Positions 7,427-8,915 of a stretch of DNA of 8,915 nt are shown here, in pieces. The position numbers were made by a program, and so were the translations under genes. The stretch lies in the NCBI GenBank assembly GCA_022729615.1, contig DZAQ01000002.1, positions 1 through 8,915 on the forward strand, read 5' to 3'. Every line of letters starts with the position of its first letter. The stretch's first letter is position 1. The notes below the pieces were generated by a model that was not told the DNA's origin, ran no database searches, and was given only the letters and a program-made list of their open reading frames with translations. This DNA comes from Sulfurovum sp. Lineage in GTDB: Bacteria; Campylobacterota; Campylobacteria; Campylobacterales; Sulfurovaceae.

Positions 7427-8544
7427 TGGAAACAATTTCTCTCTATTTTGAAAATGGCATATTTTTGCAAGCACAGAGTTTTGGCGCCAAGGGAACACAG
7501 GTGGGGGAGATCGTTTTCAACACTTCAATGACCGGATACCAGGAGATCGCTACCGACCCTAGCTATGCGGGACAGTTTGTTACATTTACAATGCCGGAAA
7601 TCGGTATCGTGGGATGCAATAGTGAAGATATGGAGAGTGCCAAAGCGCACTGCAAGGGAGTCATTGTCAGAAACTATCAATCCAAGCCGTCAAATTTCAG
7701 GTGTGAAGAGCCTTTGCATACACATTTGCAAAAGTATGGAGTGATGGGGATAACCAGGATTGATACCCGTTATTTGACAAAAATGCTCAGAGATGAGGGG
7801 GCTATGATGATGGTTGCCTCCACTGAAGTTCACGACAAAGAGGAGCTTCAAAGGATTCTTCAAAATTCTCCTCGTATCGAAGAGATCAACTATATCGAAC
7901 AGGTGAGCACAAAGCAGAGCTATACTCACAAACATGCACGGTATAATGCAATTGAATTTCGCTATGAAGAGCCCCAAACAACCAAAAAAATAGTTGCACT
8001 CGATTTTGGCATCAAACGAAATATCCTCAATGAGCTCACCCATGCGGGTATCGAGGTGGAGGTGGTACCAAACACGATAGATGCCAAAGAGGTTATCGGA
8101 AGATTTGAGCGCAAAGAGATTGACGGTATTTTTCTCTCGAACGGTCCGGGAGATCCGCTCATTTTGAAGGCTGAACATGAGAAAATTAGAGCATTTATCG
8201 AAGCAAAAATTCCCATTTTTGGTATCTGTCTCGGGCATCAGCTCCTCTCTATAGCGCATGGATATGATACCCATAAGCTCAAATTCGGACACCATGGGGG
8301 CAACCATCCCGTCAAAAACCAAGAGAGCGGTACAGTGGAGATCACGGCGCAAAACCACAACTATAATGTCCCCGACAATGTGGTCGAAGTGGCGAGTGTC
8401 ACGCATGTCAATCTTTTTGACGGCACTATAGAGGGTTTGCGGTACAATGATTCGCCGATCATGTCAGTGCAGCACCATCCAGAATCGAGTCCCGGTCCTC
8501 ATGAGAGCGCATATATATTTTCGCAATTTGCAAAGATGCTCTAG
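7423..8544 (+). CDS. carA: Carbamoyl-phosphate synthase small (glutamine amidotransferase) subunit
   Basis: Hydrolyses glutamine and channels ammonia to CarB for carbamoyl phosphate, feeding arginine and pyrimidine synthesis. The 373 residues match the family (E. coli about 382). The N-terminal CarA domain shows GEIVFNTSMTGYQEI, DPSYAGQ and TMPEIGIVGCN. The C-terminal class I amidotransferase domain shows SNGPGDP, GICLGHQ with nucleophile Cys269, FGHHGGNHPV, NHNYNV, and QHHPESSPGP with His352 and Glu354, so the catalytic triad is complete. Two starts are possible: GTG at 7423 (overlapping the DUF507 stop as GTGA) or ATG at 7426. AGGAGG (7409-7414) is 8 bases before the GTG and 11 before the ATG, favouring GTG. 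carB does not follow, consistent with the separated carA and carB of Campylobacterota. Confidence 0.98.
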   Translation: MMETISLYFENGIFLQAQSFGAKGTQVGEIVFNTSMTGYQEIATDPSYAGQFVTFTMPEIGIVGCNSEDMESAKAHCKGVIVRNYQSKPSNFRCEEPLHTHLQKYGVMGITRIDTRYLTKMLRDEGAMMMVASTEVHDKEELQRILQNSPRIEEINYIEQVSTKQSYTHKHARYNAIEFRYEEPQTTKKIVALDFGIKRNILNELTHAGIEVEVVPNTIDAKEVIGRFERKEIDGIFLSNGPGDPLILKAEHEKIRAFIEAKIPIFGICLGHQLLSIAHGYDTHKLKFGHHGGNHPVKNQESGTVEITAQNHNYNVPDNVVEVASVTHVNLFDGTIEGLRYNDSPIMSVQHHPESSPGPHESAYIFSQFAKML

Positions 8545-8585
8545 TTCGTCAAAATGAGTCTATCCATACTCTTCGCGTACAAACG

Positions 8586-8915
8586 ATGCAGATAAAAGAG
8601 AGGCTCTATATCGCAGATTTTGTGAAAGACTCTGTGGTAGCGTATCCATCCTATTACCTGCTGAGCAGATCCATGTCGGCAAATGAACTGCTCCGTGAGA
8701 CGCTCGGTGCACTCCACAGGCTTGATTTTGCATCCTATCGCAACCCATTGCAGAGTAGTGAAATTTTTCACTTTTTGCATTCGGGCAGCTTCCCGATATT
8801 CAAAGAGCGCTACGCTGTTGGGTATTTCGGAGGGAGAATAATGTATCTTGAGTCAAGCGGATGGAAGAGTATGCCGATGAGCCAAGAGGCGTTTGAGATG
8901 CAAAATTGGCTTCTT
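8586..8915 (+). CDS. Unrecognised protein, N-terminal part (runs off right edge)
   Basis: An open plus-strand frame of 110 codons continues to the window edge, starting 41 bases after carA. I do not recognise the family. The visible part looks soluble: it begins MQIKERLYIADFVKD, continues with a mixed charged/aromatic stretch including LLRETLGALHRLDF and NPLQSSEIFHFL, and ends with YFGGRIMYLESSGWKSM near a likely beta hairpin. No signal peptide, membrane segment, metal-binding or nucleotide-binding motif is visible. The ATG at 8586 has no Shine-Dalgarno sequence; the frame is open upstream into the carA end but contains no ATG, GTG or TTG there. Another ATG at 8554 is in a different frame and stops after 13 codons. 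Codon use resembles the neighbours, and the lack of a terminator suggests it may be the last operon gene. The antisense frames here are shorter and look like shadows. Confidence 0.6.
   Translation, partial: MQIKERLYIADFVKDSVVAYPSYYLLSRSMSANELLRETLGALHRLDFASYRNPLQSSEIFHFLHSGSFPIFKERYAVGYFGGRIMYLESSGWKSMPMSQEAFEMQNWLL

Noticed and set aside
7690..8406. 238-codon minus-strand open frame opposite carA
   Set aside because: Fully inside carA, whose catalytic triad and motifs are intact; no recognisable domain in the antisense product.
8541..8780. 79-codon minus-strand frame after carA
   Set aside because: Overlaps the longer plus-strand frame that stays open to the edge, and has no family resemblance.
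1..8915. Search for tRNA/rRNA genes, CRISPR arrays, insertion sequences, phage genes or toxin-antitoxin pairs
   Set aside because: No clustered repeats, inverted terminal repeats, transposase motifs or RNA-gene-like sequence seen; nearly all bases are in housekeeping genes.

Overview
The window looks like chromosomal core-genome DNA from a Campylobacterota (Epsilonproteobacteria) bacterium, probably a free-living or environmental lineage rather than a low-GC pathogen. Three things point this way: a ciaB gene (invasion antigen B, a family typical of this phylum); the purA / DUF507 / carA gene neighbourhood, with carA standing apart from carB; and a TATAAT-type -10 element in an AT-rich context with no clear -35. 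Base composition appears moderate (mid-40s % GC by eye, not computed). Genus cannot be fixed from this sequence alone.

Layout. Positions 1-1018 (minus strand) hold the N-terminal ~339 residues of a YajR-like major facilitator transporter that runs off the left edge. A 76-base divergent promoter region (1019-1094) separates it from the first plus-strand unit: rdgB (house-cleaning ITP/XTP pyrophosphatase, 1095-1700), overlapping by ATGA with ciaB (1697-3559). A 73-base gap with a clear -10 (TATAAT, 3591-3596) starts a second plus-strand unit: class V aminotransferase (3633-4760), hisZ (4757-5605), purA (5617-6873), a DUF507 protein with what looks like a duplicated domain (6875-7426) and carA (7423-8544). 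These five genes overlap or lie within 11 bases of each other, so they almost certainly form one operon. An unrecognised reading frame (8586 to beyond 8915) follows carA.

How the genes fit together. The second unit is biosynthetic. HisZ is the regulatory partner of the first histidine enzyme (HisG, not in this window). PurA commits IMP to AMP. CarA supplies ammonia for carbamoyl phosphate (arginine and pyrimidines). The aminotransferase handles small amino and keto acids such as serine, alanine, glyoxylate or pyruvate. RdgB in the first unit removes deaminated purine nucleotides such as ITP, which arise from the IMP that PurA consumes. This is a plausible nitrogen/nucleotide theme, not proof of co-regulation.

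I found no mobile element, CRISPR array, RNA gene, prophage or obvious new defence-type system. The points most worth checking are the metallopeptidase-like HEFGH motif in the CiaB homologue, the apparent two-domain DUF507 protein, the short HisZ with degenerate catalytic motifs, and the unknown gene after carA.
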